From assembly GCA_965246795.1 (NCBI GenBank), contig CBDFFN010000008.1, forward strand, positions 496,001-560,000: 64,000 bases of DNA. Direction: 5' to 3'. Positions 26,747 through 35,150 of this stretch are shown one piece after another. The translations under genes and the position numbers were made by a program. Origin of the DNA: JAJXWB01 sp965246795. Lineage in GTDB: Bacteria; Pseudomonadota; Alphaproteobacteria; Rhizobiales; Beijerinckiaceae. How positions within the stretch are numbered: the stretch's first letter is position 1; the number at the start of each line of letters is the position of its first letter. The notes beneath the pieces are model-generated. The model saw only the letters and a list, made by a program, of their open reading frames with translations. It did no database searches and was not told where the DNA came from.

Positions 26747-27226
26747 CTACTCATCGACGCTCTCTTCAGCAGCGTCGCTTTTTTCGTGATCGAACGTCCT
26801 CGCTTCTGACTGTGTTTGTTCCGCTGCAAGGAACTTGCGGGCGAAGCGGGCCATGATCGCCTTCTCGTCCTTCGAAACACTTTCCAGGACCGGGACCTCG
26901 GCCGCGACGCGCGTGAGCGCTCCGGGCCCATCAAGGCTCAGGAAGATGCTGACCGCCTTTGGATCGTTCTGAGCTGCCTTGTTACGCACGTTCCGTGCGA
27001 TCTGCTGCGCGGCCAAGACCTTCTTGATTTGGCCCGTTGCGGGATCGCGGACTGTCAAAAAGCCTTGCAGCTCCTTTCTGAGATATTCCTGGAGCGTCTT
27101 CTCTTTGCGCTTGCGCGTGCTTGATGATCGAGCCTGATGAGGAAAGCGGGTGTGAAGAGGCGGCTTGCCGTATCCGACCGCGTAATCGCCCTTTTTGCCC
27201 TTTGGCCCTTCTTCCTCTTCCGACAT
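26747..27226 (-). CDS. DUF5681 domain protein next to terminase
   Basis: The 159-residue protein is highly charged. Its N-terminus has DYAVGYGKPPLHTRFPHQAR at about 14-33, the DUF5681 motif (VGYGKPPxxTRF) seen in small proteins encoded immediately upstream of phage terminases. The C-terminal half is helical and rich in Lys, Glu and Arg. A small-terminase-like or DNA-recognition role is inferred from position only. It ends 13 bases before the large terminase starts. Confidence 0.8.
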   Translation of the reverse strand: MSEEEEGPKGKKGDYAVGYGKPPLHTRFPHQARSSSTRKRKEKTLQEYLRKELQGFLTVRDPATGQIKKVLAAQQIARNVRNKAAQNDPKAVSIFLSLDGPGALTRVAAEVPVLESVSKDEKAIMARFARKFLAAEQTQSEARTFDHEKSDAAEESVDE

Positions 27227-27461
27227 TTCTGACCCTGCTTATCCCGGCCCCAGAGCCGACGCTTTCGCCGCGACGCTATGCGCGGACGAGCTGCACGGTC
27301 GCAGATCGTGAAGCCGTTCGCAGTCAGCAATAATTGGGGCTGTAGGAATTTGAGCCGTTTGGCCTGGGCGATGCGCCGCCGCTGTGACAGTCACTAAAAG
27401 CGGATAGGCCGTCGTGCGATCGTCAGCCTGCGGTGCGCAACGCGGCACAGCGGCCGCGCAA
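27227..27461. other. Gap within the phage-type island, no gene seen
   Basis: Frames here are short and without similarity to known proteins. It may contain the promoter for the DUF5681-terminase pair; no -35/-10 match is convincing. Confidence 0.3.
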
Positions 27462-28925
27462 TCAAGAGCTGGTTCGCGGAGGTGGCGGCAGGAGCAAATA
27501 AGGTGTCGCAGCCGGAAGGCATGGCGCCGATGGTGGGATGCGGCCTTGGCCGGTTATCTCATCGAACGGTGTGCCGGTTTTCGCGCAAAGCGCGTTGCGG
27601 CCCGTCTCCGCCTGCCAACGGCGGATTGCCACGTCGACAAACAGTGGGTCGAGCTCAATACCTCTCGCGCAACGACCCGTTCGCTCCGCGGCGATCAACA
27701 TGGACCCGCTGCCAACGAAAGGATCCAAAACGATTTCGCCGCGGTTCGTAACGTCGAGGAGGAAATCCATCAGCATGCTTGTCGGCTTGACGGTAGGATG
27801 CTCTTTGAGCCCTCTGCGGGCATCCGATCCAACGGTCGACGCACCGGCATAGGACCAGACGTTTGTGCGATTGCGCCCCTTGGCACCGAGCTGAACGTTA
27901 TTCACGTGAGCGGCCCGGCCGTATTTGAACAACGGCAGTAGTTCGTGACCTGAGCGATAAAGACTGCCCATGCCGCCGTTAGTTTTGCTCCACACGATAA
28001 GATTGATGAGTTCGAGGTGGCACGTGCCGGCGGCCGCGGTGACGGTCGCCTGCCCGCGCCAATCGATGAACGGTGCGCAAAGAGCGCCGTCCACAAGGTG
28101 AGGTAGCGCTGCGTCGATCCAGGCGCGGTTAAATGCGCCGAACTCCTCGTCCGAAAGTTCACCAGAGCCCATGACGAACTCGCGGCGGTGCTTCGTGCTG
28201 ACATTGCCGGCGATCCGTACATTGTACGGAGGGTCAGTGCATAGGAGGCGTGCGCGGTCGGCTCCCATCACCTGACGCAGCGTGCTTGGGTCGCGAGCGT
28301 CGCCGCATACGAGCAAGTGATCACCCAAGACAAAGAGGTCGCCGAGGCGAGCAACGGGAAGCAGGGTAGGGTCGGGCACCAGCGGGCCGCGTTCTATGCC
28401 CGGGCGATCGTCACCGAGCAGAATCTGGTCCACTTCGCCTGTCGTGAAGCCCGAGAGCGCTACCGGGATGTCGTCGGCGATCATCTCGTCGAAAACGATT
28501 CTTAACTCGTCAAAATCCCATTCGCCTTTTTCACCGAGGCGGTTCGACGCGAGTCGCAGCAACTTTTGCTGGTTCACGTCGAGATGCTCGACGCGAACGG
28601 CTGGCACGCTGGTCAGTCCCAACTGCTTCGCTGCAGCAATGCGGACCAAGCCGTCGATGACTTCATTCCCTTTGCCGATGAAGATCGGGATCGTAAAGCC
28701 GAAGGTTTCAATTGCTGAGCGAACCTGAACAACGTGCGCCTCATCCTGCTTGCGAACCGCGTGACGGGGCAAAGCGAGCTCTGCGATGGGGATCACCACC
28801 AGAGCTAAGCTCGGAAGCAAATCGTTTTGGGCAAAGCGTCTCGTGCATTCCGCCGAGGCGGCTGCACGCGTTACGCCGCGCGCGCGGCGGCTCTTAGCTT
28901 TGAGACCTGGTAAGAATGATGACAC
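27462..28925 (-). CDS. ParB-like nuclease domain fused to an N6-adenine DNA methyltransferase
   Basis: The 487-residue protein starts at GTG 28923-28925. The N-terminal domain (about 40-130) is ParB-like: PRHAVRKQDEAHVVQVRSAI, then GNEVIDGLVRIAAAKQLG. The methyltransferase domain has motif IV DPPYN at 231-235 before motif I DPFVGSGS at about 401-408, the beta-class order typical of adenine methylases. Conserved HPTVKP (about 375-380) is also present. Such fusions occur in phages and often modify phage DNA. The GGGAG ribosome site lies in a hairpin (see 28932-28954). Confidence 0.9.
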   Translation of the reverse strand: MSSFLPGLKAKSRRARGVTRAAASAECTRRFAQNDLLPSLALVVIPIAELALPRHAVRKQDEAHVVQVRSAIETFGFTIPIFIGKGNEVIDGLVRIAAAKQLGLTSVPAVRVEHLDVNQQKLLRLASNRLGEKGEWDFDELRIVFDEMIADDIPVALSGFTTGEVDQILLGDDRPGIERGPLVPDPTLLPVARLGDLFVLGDHLLVCGDARDPSTLRQVMGADRARLLCTDPPYNVRIAGNVSTKHRREFVMGSGELSDEEFGAFNRAWIDAALPHLVDGALCAPFIDWRGQATVTAAAGTCHLELINLIVWSKTNGGMGSLYRSGHELLPLFKYGRAAHVNNVQLGAKGRNRTNVWSYAGASTVGSDARRGLKEHPTVKPTSMLMDFLLDVTNRGEIVLDPFVGSGSMLIAAERTGRCARGIELDPLFVDVAIRRWQAETGRNALCAKTGTPFDEITGQGRIPPSAPCLPAATPYLLLPPPPRTSS

Positions 28926-28931
28926 GGACAG

Positions 28932-28954
28932 CTCCCGTCTGAATAAGACGGGAG
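28932..28954 (-). promoter_or_regulatory. Hairpin that would hide the ribosome-binding site of the ParB-methyltransferase gene
   Basis: On the minus strand the arms CTCCCGTCT and AGACGGGAG pair perfectly (9 bp, five-base loop). The 3' arm contains GGGAG, which is six bases before the GTG start at 28923-28925. This geometry predicts translational control; no T-run follows, so a terminator is less likely. Confidence 0.5.
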
Positions 28955-28963
28955 AGTGCGTGG

Positions 28964-29602
28964 CTAGCTGATGAGAATTCCATCAGCATTAATCGGGGCC
29001 GCTCGTTGACGTAGCTCACGGCTGCTTTTCTGGATTTCATCGAGCCGCGCCACGTTCACCTCAAGAGCGGTCTGAAGGTAGCGGACCACTCGATCCACCG
29101 ATTTTTTATCATCGTGCAAGACGGCTAGCTGGCTGATAAGTCCAGCCGTCTTGATATCCTCATTCAATACGTCGGAACTGACCTCAGCTTTCAGCCGCTC
29201 CTCGGCATGGTGTAGCCAACGGCGATTTGAAGCCATGACCATTGTACGTGCCTGCGGAGACGCTGGGTCTCGGCGCCAAGCGTCGTAAGACGGCCCAAGC
29301 CCGTTCAGCCGACGGGCTAAGGAATTAAAATAGCCGATGGTATTCACCAAACGACCTTTGTGATTTTTGACGTTATGCGCAGGGTCCGGCGTTGTCGGGA
29401 TCACGACATCCGGGTTTAGGCTCTGCACAACTCGCCTGATCGCGACAAAGTGGGAGCTCGACCAGGCCTCCTCATTCCAGTCTGGCCTAACGGTCTGAGG
29501 GATAAGAGCCAGAATGTCTGCGAGCACCTCCGCCCCGGCGTCTCGGCGCGGGTCAGTTGGAGGTCGCCCACGCTTGGCATTCGGCTTTCGTTTGGTAGCC
29601 AT
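28964..29602 (-). CDS. Protein of unknown function in the phage-type island
   Basis: The 212-residue protein starts with a basic, AT-hook-like region (MATKRKPNAKRGRPPTDPRR) followed by a mostly helical body with many charged residues and few cysteines. GRPP in a basic context suggests DNA binding. I do not recognise a family. It is first in the minus-strand series that continues with the methyltransferase, and its stop is 38 bases before the next start. Codon use is like that of the terminase. Confidence 0.6.
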   Translation of the reverse strand: MATKRKPNAKRGRPPTDPRRDAGAEVLADILALIPQTVRPDWNEEAWSSSHFVAIRRVVQSLNPDVVIPTTPDPAHNVKNHKGRLVNTIGYFNSLARRLNGLGPSYDAWRRDPASPQARTMVMASNRRWLHHAEERLKAEVSSDVLNEDIKTAGLISQLAVLHDDKKSVDRVVRYLQTALEVNVARLDEIQKSSRELRQRAAPINADGILIS

Positions 29603-29680
29603 GGCGACCGTCAGAGATCTTGATCGTGGTATACTCGCGCCGCGTTACATAGCGCACACGGCTTCCCCCTGACGGCTAAA

Positions 29681-29812
29681 AAATTCCCGGTGACGATGCA
29701 CGGGAATTTCCCGGCGAATCCCCATCTAATCAGTGTATTATGCCGGGCTCTATCGCTGTTTCGCAGCGATATAAGCTAAATTTCCCGTACAATTCCCGTT
29801 AGCGCGGGAATT
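29681..29812. repeat. Cluster of TTCCCG repeats and dyads, possible operator or origin-like site
   Basis: The gap holds repeated TTCCCG cores: AAATTCCCGG (29681-29690), the perfect palindrome CGGGAATTTCCCG (29701-29713), AATTTCCCGT (about 29780-29789), AATTCCCGTT (29791-29800) and CGGGAATTCC (about 29805-29814). Between them is a second perfect dyad, TATCGCTG/CAGCGATA (29751-29771). Such iterons usually bind a regulator or replication protein. The unknown AT-hook-like protein at 28964-29602 is the nearest candidate. Confidence 0.45.
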
Positions 29813-29898
29813 CCGAGGCGGAGACCGGTTCTCGCAGACTGCGTCCGCCACCAGCTTCGCCAGCGATACGCGGTAGCGTCGTTCAAAACGGCGGCTCG

Positions 29899-30537
29899 TC
29901 AGCGACGGAGCTTTGCAGCGACGGGCCCCTTCAAAAAACGCTCTGCGGTCGGCAAGATGCCCGTCACCATGACCGCGACGCCTTCGGGCGAGGGATGCAC
30001 GCCGTCGAATATCGTCAATCGGCGATCGCTAGAAAGTCTTGCGTAGATATCGGGATAATAAGCCGCGCGGTACCGATTTGCGGCGGCTGCGAAGATGCCG
30101 TTGTACGGCGCACCTGCTGCATCCGCAAAGCGAATGCCGGCGACGAGAACAGGAATGCGTCGACTTTGCAGGCGCCTGAGAATTTCCTCCAGGGCGGCTT
30201 GCGCGGCACGCGGGTCTTGACGCCTGAGCTTGTCGTTTGCGCCCAGTTCGAGCACGACACCATCCGTTCCCTCGGGAACGTCGCTATCCAGTCGCACAAG
30301 CCCGTCTGCTGCCGTGTTGCCGCTGACGCCAGCGTTCGTCACGGAAACGGCGTACCCGCGCTGCCGAAGCGCCACTTCCAAGGCAGCCGGAAAGGCGGTT
30401 GATGCGGGAATCATGAAGCCAGCGCTGAGGCTATCGCCCAGAACAACCAAGCGTATCGCCCGAGCTTCCTGCGCCAAGGCGATCGCAGGATTGACGATAA
30501 GTCCGACGAGGACGGCCCACGGCAGAAGGCGCTTCAT
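29899..30537 (-). CDS. Secreted arylesterase (GDSL/SGNH hydrolase)
   Basis: From ATG 30535-30537 the 212-residue protein has a signal peptide (MKRLLPWAVLVGLIVNPAIA) and the SGNH blocks VVLGDSLSAGF (block I, catalytic Ser, about 31-41), NAGVSGNTAADG (block II), LELGAND (block III) and DGVHPSPEG (block V, Asp-His). These are TesA-like periplasmic esterases or lysophospholipases. The 16 codons upstream of the chosen ATG lack signal-peptide character. A decayed paralogue lies at 24911-25294 on the other strand. Confidence 0.92.
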   Translation of the reverse strand: MKRLLPWAVLVGLIVNPAIALAQEARAIRLVVLGDSLSAGFMIPASTAFPAALEVALRQRGYAVSVTNAGVSGNTAADGLVRLDSDVPEGTDGVVLELGANDKLRRQDPRAAQAALEEILRRLQSRRIPVLVAGIRFADAAGAPYNGIFAAAANRYRAAYYPDIYARLSSDRRLTIFDGVHPSPEGVAVMVTGILPTAERFLKGPVAAKLRR

Positions 30538-30691
30538 GGTGGAGTTTACCGGTTGACGGACGTTGCACTTACTACGTGGCGTCACACGGTGAAGTTGCAG
30601 TCACGCGCATTCGCCAAAGTGCGATTCGCGCCGGAGGCACCACGTCTTCTTGCTCGCGCGAGAAACGGCTCTGTCTTGCGACGCGCCGCTG

Positions 30692-31699
30692 CTACGGTCG
30701 CACCTTCGACTTGTCCATCTTCACGCCCTCGTCGAGGAACTTCGTCGAGAAGGCGGAAGCTGGCTCGAAAGTCTTGTCCAGACCGATGTAGGTCTGCACG
30801 AGATCGAAGTCCTTCTTCACGCGATCCGCATCGATCCAGCCGAGCGCCTTCGTCGTCGTGAAGCTGTCGGCCATCATGCTCTTGATGCGCTCCCACTGGT
30901 TCGCCTGCACGGGCTTGTCGAGGCCGGATGTGCCAGCGAGCAGAGCATCGAGACAAGGGTCGGCGTTCGCGACGCAATCGGCATATTGCTTCTGCGTGAT
31001 CTTGATAAAATCGGCGACGAGTTTCGGATTCTTCGCGAGAAACGCGCCGTTGACGATCAGCGAATTGCCGTAAGGGTTGAGGCCCGCATCCGGCCAGCGC
31101 AACACGCCGAGATCCTCGCCAAATGCCTGCACCTTCAGGTCGTGCTCGTTGTAGAAGTCGGTGATGATGTCGACGGCCTTGCTCTTCAGCGACGGCAGTT
31201 TCGCCTGCGGCGCGATATTCACGAAGGTCGGGCCGTTCACGTCGATGCCGGCGGCTTTCGCGAAGGCGGGCCACATGACGCGCGCCGCATCGCCCGGGGG
31301 ATTACCGATCTTGTGCCCGGCAAAATCTTTTGGCCCGTTCACGCCGGAGCTTTTGCTCCAATAGAAGGTCTGGCCGGTGTTCGCGTAAATGCTCATCAGC
31401 GCGACGACATCGGCGCCCTTGCCGCGCGCGACGAGCGCCGTCGGGAAGTCCGCGATGCCGAATTCGGCGCTGCCGATGCCGACGCGCTGTGCCGACACGC
31501 CCGAACCCTTGCCGACTTCGATGACCAGATCGATGCCGGCCTTCTCGTACAGTCCCTTCGCTTTCGCAGTGTAGAAGGGCGAGTGGTCGGCGGTCGGCGT
31601 CCAGTTGAGGATCAGCGTCACCTTTTCCGCCGCAACAGCGGGAAACGCGAGCGCGAACGTGGCGCAGGCGAGGCTAAGAAAGCGCAGCGGACGGGTCAC
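30692..31699 (-). CDS. ABC transporter substrate-binding protein, NMT1/THI5-like
   Basis: The GTG at 31697-31699 has GGAG six bases upstream. The product (335 residues) has a signal peptide (about residues 1-24, ending AVAA) and the type-II fold of SsuA/ThiY-like binding proteins: VTLILNWTPTADHSPFYTAK, then GIGSAEFGIADFPTALVA. Ligands in this family include alkyl sulfonates, taurine and pyrimidine precursors. The permease (32478) and ATPase (36199) of the transporter are on the other side of the tetR gene. A -35-like TTGACA (31764-31769 on this strand) overlaps the TetR operator, implying repression. Confidence 0.88.
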   Translation of the reverse strand: MTRPLRFLSLACATFALAFPAVAAEKVTLILNWTPTADHSPFYTAKAKGLYEKAGIDLVIEVGKGSGVSAQRVGIGSAEFGIADFPTALVARGKGADVVALMSIYANTGQTFYWSKSSGVNGPKDFAGHKIGNPPGDAARVMWPAFAKAAGIDVNGPTFVNIAPQAKLPSLKSKAVDIITDFYNEHDLKVQAFGEDLGVLRWPDAGLNPYGNSLIVNGAFLAKNPKLVADFIKITQKQYADCVANADPCLDALLAGTSGLDKPVQANQWERIKSMMADSFTTTKALGWIDADRVKKDFDLVQTYIGLDKTFEPASAFSTKFLDEGVKMDKSKVRP

Positions 31700-31765
31700 G
31701 AAAGTCTCCTGCGACGGGCGGGATTGCGCGGTAACACCCGCATCGTCTACCAACGCGGGCTCTTG

Positions 31766-31781
31766 TCAACCAGGTGGTTGA
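31766..31781. promoter_or_regulatory. TetR-family operator 1 (between the binding-protein gene and tetR)
   Basis: Perfect dyad TCAACC-AGGT-GGTTGA, 16 bases, directly abutting the ATG of the tetR gene at 31783. It shares its half-sites and spacing with a second dyad at 32428-32449. Binding here would block both divergent genes. Confidence 0.75.
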
Positions 31782-31782
31782 A

Positions 31783-32430
31783 ATGGTGCAGGCCACAATA
31801 ACCGGCGAGACGACACGCCGACGCGATCCGGGTGCGTCGCGTGCCGCGCTTTTGCGCGCGGGGCGCGTGGAATTTGCGCAGAAAGGGCTCGCCGGCGCGC
31901 GCGTCGATGAAATCGCGGGCAGGGCCGGTGTCAACAAGCAGCTCGTCTATCATTACTTCGGCGACAAGGACGCGCTCTATCTCGCGGTCTTGGAGACGCT
32001 TTACGAGGAAATCCGCTCACACGAGTCGCGCCTGAACCTCGCCGGGCTCGAGCCCGAGGAAGGAATGCGGCGGCTGATCGAGAGTTCTTTCGACTATCTC
32101 GCTGCCAATCCCGATTTCGTTGCGCTGCTCAACGACGAGAACCGCTGGCAAGGAACGCATGTCAAGGCATCGGCGCGGCTCCCGCAGATGCATTCGCCAC
32201 TCGTGAAAATGATCGGGGATATTTTGAGACGCGGCGTCGCGAAGGGCGTCTTCCGGGCCGGTGTCGATCCGATGCAGCTCTATATCTCGATCGCGGCACT
32301 CGGCTACTTCTACTTCTCCAACCGCGGCACCTTGTCGGCGATCTTCCGCAAGTCGCTGTCGACGCCGCGGGCCGTGCGGGAGCGACGCCGCCATGTCGTC
32401 GATCTCGTGCTGCAAGGATTGCGTGCCTAA
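31783..32430 (+). CDS. TetR-family transcriptional regulator
   Basis: The 215-residue protein has a TetR N-terminal helix-turn-helix: ALLRAGRVEFAQKGLAGARV, then GRAGVNKQLVYHYFGDKDAL (about 18-60). The C-terminal ligand domain is of the RutR-like type. An in-frame GTG (31774) would place the operator inside the coding region, so ATG 31783 is preferred. Two perfect operators with the same core flank the gene. The inducer is probably a substrate or product of the downstream pathway. Confidence 0.88.
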   Translation: MVQATITGETTRRRDPGASRAALLRAGRVEFAQKGLAGARVDEIAGRAGVNKQLVYHYFGDKDALYLAVLETLYEEIRSHESRLNLAGLEPEEGMRRLIESSFDYLAANPDFVALLNDENRWQGTHVKASARLPQMHSPLVKMIGDILRRGVAKGVFRAGVDPMQLYISIAALGYFYFSNRGTLSAIFRKSLSTPRAVRERRRHVVDLVLQGLRA

Positions 32431-32449
32431 TCAACCAGACGGTTGATTA
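32428..32449. promoter_or_regulatory. TetR-family operator 2 (between tetR and the permease gene)
   Basis: Arms TAATCAACC and GGTTGATTA (9 bp, perfect) flank AGAC. The inner part has the same TCAACC-AGNN-GGTTGA core as operator 1. It overlaps the tetR stop codon and lies 28 bases before the permease start, suggesting that the rest of the operon has its own repressed promoter. Confidence 0.75.
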
Positions 32450-32477
32450 GATCAGGGCGTCGCGGTAGCCTGAGGGA

Positions 32478-33293
32478 ATGTCGTCCCCGTCGGCATCCGA
32501 ATTCGCGCCACGCGATCTTTCCGTCGAACGTCGCATCGCGCGCCGTGCCGCGATGCGTCGTGCGCTTATCGTTGTGGCCGTGCACTTGGGTGTGCTCGTC
32601 GTCTGGCAATTTGCAGTGCAGGCCTTCCGCGTCCCCGTCTACATCCTGCCGTCGCCGTTGCAGACGCTCGCGACGCTCGGCACGCCGAACTACGCGTGGG
32701 GGGTGAACACCGCCGTGTCGGCGCTGGAAATTCTTGGCGGTTATGCGCTGGGCGTGATCGTTGGTGTCGCACTTGCGGCGCTCTTCTGCTGGTCGAAGCT
32801 GCTGACGCTGCTGCTGCTACCTTTATTCGTTACACTAAACATGGTGCCGAAGGTCGCGCTCGGGCCGCTCTTCATCGTGTGGTTCTCCTACGGCATCGTG
32901 CCGAACATCCTCATCGCGTTTTCGATCTGCTTCTTTCCAATATTGCTGACGACGTCGCGCGGTCTGAACGAGGTGCAGCCGGAACTGCTGGACCTCGTGC
33001 GGTCACTGCGCGGCTCGCGCTGGCAATTGTTCACGAAGATCCAGCTGCCGGGTGCGTTGCCCTATGTTTTTTCCGGAATGCGTGTCGGCGCGATTCTCGC
33101 CGTCGCCGGCGCTGTCGTCGGCGAATTCATCGCCTCCGAACGCGGGCTTGGTTACATCATGATCCAGGTACAATCCTCGCTCGATACGCCGGCGATGCTG
33201 ATGGCCGTCATTCTGCTGACGGGCCTTGGCGTGTTGCTTTATGGCGCAGTGCTCGGCGTCGAACGTCTCTTGCTGCGCGGAGCGCCGGCATGA
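32478..33293 (+). CDS. ABC transporter permease (SsuC/TauC type)
   Basis: The 271-residue protein has six predicted membrane helices and the EAA-loop sequence LLDLVRSLRGSRWQLFTKIQ, then LPGALPYVFSGMRVG, placing it in the BPD_transp_1 family next to NMT1-type binding proteins. GAGGGA precedes the ATG. Its stop overlaps the next start by four bases (ATGA). Together with 30692-31699 and 36199-36987 it makes a complete importer. Confidence 0.92.
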   Translation: MSSPSASEFAPRDLSVERRIARRAAMRRALIVVAVHLGVLVVWQFAVQAFRVPVYILPSPLQTLATLGTPNYAWGVNTAVSALEILGGYALGVIVGVALAALFCWSKLLTLLLLPLFVTLNMVPKVALGPLFIVWFSYGIVPNILIAFSICFFPILLTTSRGLNEVQPELLDLVRSLRGSRWQLFTKIQLPGALPYVFSGMRVGAILAVAGAVVGEFIASERGLGYIMIQVQSSLDTPAMLMAVILLTGLGVLLYGAVLGVERLLLRGAPA

Positions 33294-34330
33294 CCTTGCT
33301 GACGCGCGAAACGCTGCCAGACACAATTGCGGATGTCGCCGCGCTCGAAGAGCTGCTCTGCCGTCCAACGCAAGTGCTCGTCGACGAACTCGAAGCGCTC
33401 GATGGCGACATTATGGTGCTCGGCGTCGGCGGCAAGATGGGCCCGACCGTCGCGGGTCTCGCGAAAGCCGCACTGCCGAACCGCCGCGTGATTGGCGTAG
33501 CGCGTTTCAGCGAAGCCGGTCTCGAAAGCGCTCTCCGTACGCGCGGCATTGAGACGATCGCCTGCGACCTGATGAACGAAGCGGCACTCGCTGCTCTGCC
33601 GAAAATCAAGAATATCGTCTTCATGGCGGGTCGAAAATTCGGCGCCGAGGGCGATCTCTCGCTCACCTGGGCGATGAACGCGCTGCTGCCGGCGAGAGTC
33701 GCGGAGACGTTCCCCGACGCGCGGATCGTCGTCTTCTCGACCGGTTGCGTCTATCCCTTCGTCGATGTGAATGGACGGGGCGCCGACGAAATCGTGCCGC
33801 CCGATCCGCCCGGCGAATATGCGCAATCCTGCGTCGGCCGCGAGCGCATGTTCGAATATTTTTCGCGACAGCGCGGCACGCCGGGGAAGTTGTTCCGGCT
33901 CAACTACGCAATCGACATGCGCTACGGCGTGCTGCACGACATCGCGCGCAAGGTCATCGCGGGCACACCGATCGACGTCACGATGGGCCATGTCAATTTT
34001 ATCTGGCAGGGCGATGCCGCCGCGCAGGCCTTGCGCTGCCTGTCGCGTGCGACGAGCCCGACGAGTCCGATCAACGTCAGCGGCGAACATATTCTCCGCG
34101 TGCGCGATCTTGCGGAAGCTGTCGGCAAGCAGCTTGGGCGCGAAGCCGTCATCGTCGGCAAGGAACAGCAGACCGCCTGGATCACCGACACGCGTGAAGC
34201 CGCGAAGCAATTCGGGCCGCCGGTTGTCGACACGGAGCAACTTATCCGCTGGACCTGCGATTGGGTCGCGCGCGACATGGCTAGCTTTGGCAAGCCGACG
34301 AAGTTCGAGGTGCGCGATGGCCGTTACTGA
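33290..34330 (+). CDS. NAD-dependent epimerase/dehydratase-family protein (SDR)
   Basis: The 346-residue protein has a Rossmann motif MVLGVGGKMGPTVAG (about 42-56), later FSTGCVYPF, then EYAQSCVGRERMFEY, in which the usual catalytic YxxxK is altered: the Tyr is at E-Y-A-Q-S but the Lys position reads Arg or Cys. The C-terminal half has GHVNFIWQGDAAAQALRCL and INVSGEHILRVRDLAEAVG as in extended SDRs. A sugar- or acid-modifying role is likely but the exact reaction is unknown. The start overlaps the permease stop. Confidence 0.82.
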   Translation: MTLLTRETLPDTIADVAALEELLCRPTQVLVDELEALDGDIMVLGVGGKMGPTVAGLAKAALPNRRVIGVARFSEAGLESALRTRGIETIACDLMNEAALAALPKIKNIVFMAGRKFGAEGDLSLTWAMNALLPARVAETFPDARIVVFSTGCVYPFVDVNGRGADEIVPPDPPGEYAQSCVGRERMFEYFSRQRGTPGKLFRLNYAIDMRYGVLHDIARKVIAGTPIDVTMGHVNFIWQGDAAAQALRCLSRATSPTSPINVSGEHILRVRDLAEAVGKQLGREAVIVGKEQQTAWITDTREAAKQFGPPVVDTEQLIRWTCDWVARDMASFGKPTKFEVRDGRY

Positions 34331-35150
34331 GGCCGCGCTTTCCATCGAGCGTCTGTCGGTCGCCGATGCCGATGCGGGACTCGTTCTGTCACGCGAAACA
34401 AACTGGAATCAAACGCACGACGACTGGTGCGTGTTTCTCGAGCGCGGCATCGTTTTCGGCATTCGCGACGATGCGGGCCGCGTGATTGCGACGGCGGCGC
34501 TGCTCCCATCGCCGCCGGTAACATGGATTTCGATGGTGCTCGTGACGCCGTCGTGGCGACGGCGCGGCCTCGCGGATCGGCTGATGCGCCACTGCATCGA
34601 CGAAGCGCGGACCCGCGGTTTGCAACCGTGGCTCGATGCGACGCCAGCTGGCGCGGCCGTCTATCGCACGCTTGATTGTGCCGAGACGGGTTTCGGTCTG
34701 ATGCGCATGCGCCGGCCTGCGCGAGTTGCGGCGACAGCGGGCACGGTCAACGACACGCGTGAAGGGCTCGACGCTCTGCTCGCGGCAGACTGCGAAGCCC
34801 TCGGCTTCGATCGTGCGCCGACCCTTCGCGCGCTGTCGCAACGCGCAGGATCGGTCATCTATCGCATCGGCGATGCGCTTGCGCTGGTGCGCGATGGCGA
34901 TCGTGCGCGTCACATCGGGCCGGCCTTCGCAAGCGATGACACCGAAGCGATAGCGCTTCTGGAGCAGATCGTTGCCAGCGAAAGCCAGTCGTTGCTCATC
35001 GACCTCGCCGACGATCGCCCGCACCTGCGTCGCTGGTGCGAGGAACAGGGTTTCGAGTTAGAGCGGCCGTTTTCGCGCATGTGTCTTGGTGCGGCGAGTG
35101 CGACGACGCACGAAGAACTGATCGCCGTTGCCGGACCGGAGTTTGGATGA
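34317..35150 (+). CDS. GNAT-family acetyltransferase, two-domain
   Basis: The 277-residue protein has an N-terminal GNAT domain with WISMVLVTPSWRRRGLADRL (about 63-82; the RRRGLA acetyl-CoA loop) and DEARTRGLQPWLDATPAG. The C-terminal half has a second, degenerate GNAT-like fold ending LRRWCEEQGFELERPFSRM. Its start lies within the end of the epimerase gene (14-base overlap), and its stop overlaps the next start. It fits acylation of an amine or amino-sugar intermediate in the pathway. Confidence 0.82.
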   Translation: MAVTEAALSIERLSVADADAGLVLSRETNWNQTHDDWCVFLERGIVFGIRDDAGRVIATAALLPSPPVTWISMVLVTPSWRRRGLADRLMRHCIDEARTRGLQPWLDATPAGAAVYRTLDCAETGFGLMRMRRPARVAATAGTVNDTREGLDALLAADCEALGFDRAPTLRALSQRAGSVIYRIGDALALVRDGDRARHIGPAFASDDTEAIALLEQIVASESQSLLIDLADDRPHLRRWCEEQGFELERPFSRMCLGAASATTHEELIAVAGPEFG

